A stretch of 6,894 nucleotides of DNA from positions 1 through 6,894 of the forward strand of contig JAGFVZ010000047.1 of assembly GCA_017640265.1 (NCBI GenBank), written 5' to 3'. This DNA comes from Anoxypelagibacter denitrificans (GTDB lineage Bacteria; Pseudomonadota; Alphaproteobacteria; Pelagibacterales; Pelagibacteraceae). Positions 6,347 through 6,894 of the stretch are shown in pieces. Position numbers and translations under genes: made by a program. The first letter of the stretch is position 1, and each line of letters starts with the position of its first letter. The notes under the pieces are model-generated. The model saw only the letters and a list, made by a program, of their open reading frames with translations, had not been told where the DNA came from and did not search any database.

Positions 6347-6894
6347 CTATTTAGCTGTCCAACCTCCATCGACTAATATAGATGTACCAGTAATCATAGA
6401 GGAGGCGTTTGAAGCGAGAAAAGCAACAGTGGTAGCAACATCACTAACTTCAGCGACACGACCGAGTGGAATATTATTAATAATTTCTCTTTTAAGTTTT
6501 TTGTTACTAAAAGATCTTTTAGTCATTTGTGTACTAACAAAAGTTGGACAAACCGTGTTCACACGAATATTATTTTTTGCCAAATCAACAGCCATTCCTT
6601 TTGTTAAGCCTTCTAAGCCAAATTTTGTCATATTGTAAACACTTCTAATTTTTCCACCAACATGACCCATTTGGGATGATATATTGATAATTGAACCACC
6701 AATTTTTTTTCTGTTTTTTGTTTCTAACATTTTTAAAGTGCACAGTTGAGCTAAGTTAAAAGTTGCAACCGTATTGAGTTTTACCATATATTCCATATTT
6801 TTTTTCCGAACCTTCGTAAAATGTTCTGGAATATTAGTTCCTGCGTTATTAACTAAAATATCAATTTTTTTTTGTTTATTTATAATTTTCTTAA
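6347..6894 (-). CDS. Short-chain dehydrogenase/reductase (SDR), N-terminal part outside window
   Basis: A classical SDR, an NAD(P)-dependent alcohol/ketone oxidoreductase, cytoplasmic, read from the right edge to a TAG at 6347-6349. About 181 residues are present and the Rossmann nucleotide-binding N-terminus is missing. The frame stays open to the edge, so the ATG at 6796 is internal: upstream of it the frame encodes DILVNNAGTNIP, which contains the SDR NNAG motif (6839-6850). Further motifs are INISSQMG with the catalytic Ser, and Tyr (6635-6637) then Lys (6623-6625) in YNMTKFGLEGLTKG, spaced 13 residues after the second Ser as in the family. Next are IRVNTVCPTFVSTQM and the C-terminal GTSILVDGGW. 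The substrate is unknown. Relatives annotated as 3-oxoacyl-ACP reductase or gluconate 5-dehydrogenase look similar, and a sulfonate dehydrogenase is possible from context only. It is convergent with xsc, 15 bases between stops. Confidence 0.9.
   Translation of the reverse strand, partial: KKIINKQKKIDILVNNAGTNIPEHFTKVRKKNMEYMVKLNTVATFNLAQLCTLKMLETKNRKKIGGSIINISSQMGHVGGKIRSVYNMTKFGLEGLTKGMAVDLAKNNIRVNTVCPTFVSTQMTKRSFSNKKLKREIINNIPLGRVAEVSDVATTVAFLASNASSMITGTSILVDGGWTAK

Overview
The window is AT-rich bacterial DNA that reads like an accessory region from a marine proteobacterium. The gene content and base composition would suit a SAR11-like alphaproteobacterium or an AT-rich sulfur oxidiser such as the SUP05/Thioglobus group. 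No rRNA or other phylogenetic marker is present, so this assignment is an inference. Seven protein genes fill almost the whole window. No RNA gene, CRISPR array, insertion sequence or long repeat was seen, and no gene-free stretch exceeds about 60 bases.

Left part (1-1318): the 3' end of a GDP-mannose 4,6-dehydratase gene (gmd), which points to a surface-polysaccharide sugar-nucleotide cluster lying off the left edge. It is followed by a small GYD-domain protein and a compact HxGH-type nucleotidyltransferase. These genes are very AT-rich and encode arginine only with AGA or AGG.

Centre (1377-6331): four tightly spaced plus-strand genes, aprM, aprB, aprA and xsc. Xsc (sulfoacetaldehyde acetyltransferase) splits sulfoacetaldehyde with phosphate into acetyl phosphate and sulfite. 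AprBA (APS reductase running in the oxidative direction) joins sulfite to AMP to make APS, and AprM is the probable membrane partner that passes the electrons to the respiratory chain. Together they form a compact route from C2 sulfonates (taurine, isethionate and similar) to acetyl phosphate plus oxidised sulfur. A sulfate adenylyltransferase (Sat), phosphotransacetylase, sulfonate transporter and sulfoacetaldehyde-forming enzyme are not in the window. Base composition and arginine codon use change sharply at this block (CGN dominates in aprBA), which suggests horizontal acquisition.

Right part (6347-6894): a convergent minus-strand short-chain dehydrogenase/reductase, cut by the right edge, ending 15 bases from the xsc stop.

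The most notable feature is the direct operon-like linkage of a desulfonating enzyme with the APS pathway of sulfite oxidation. The individual enzymes are known families, and no wholly new system was recognised.
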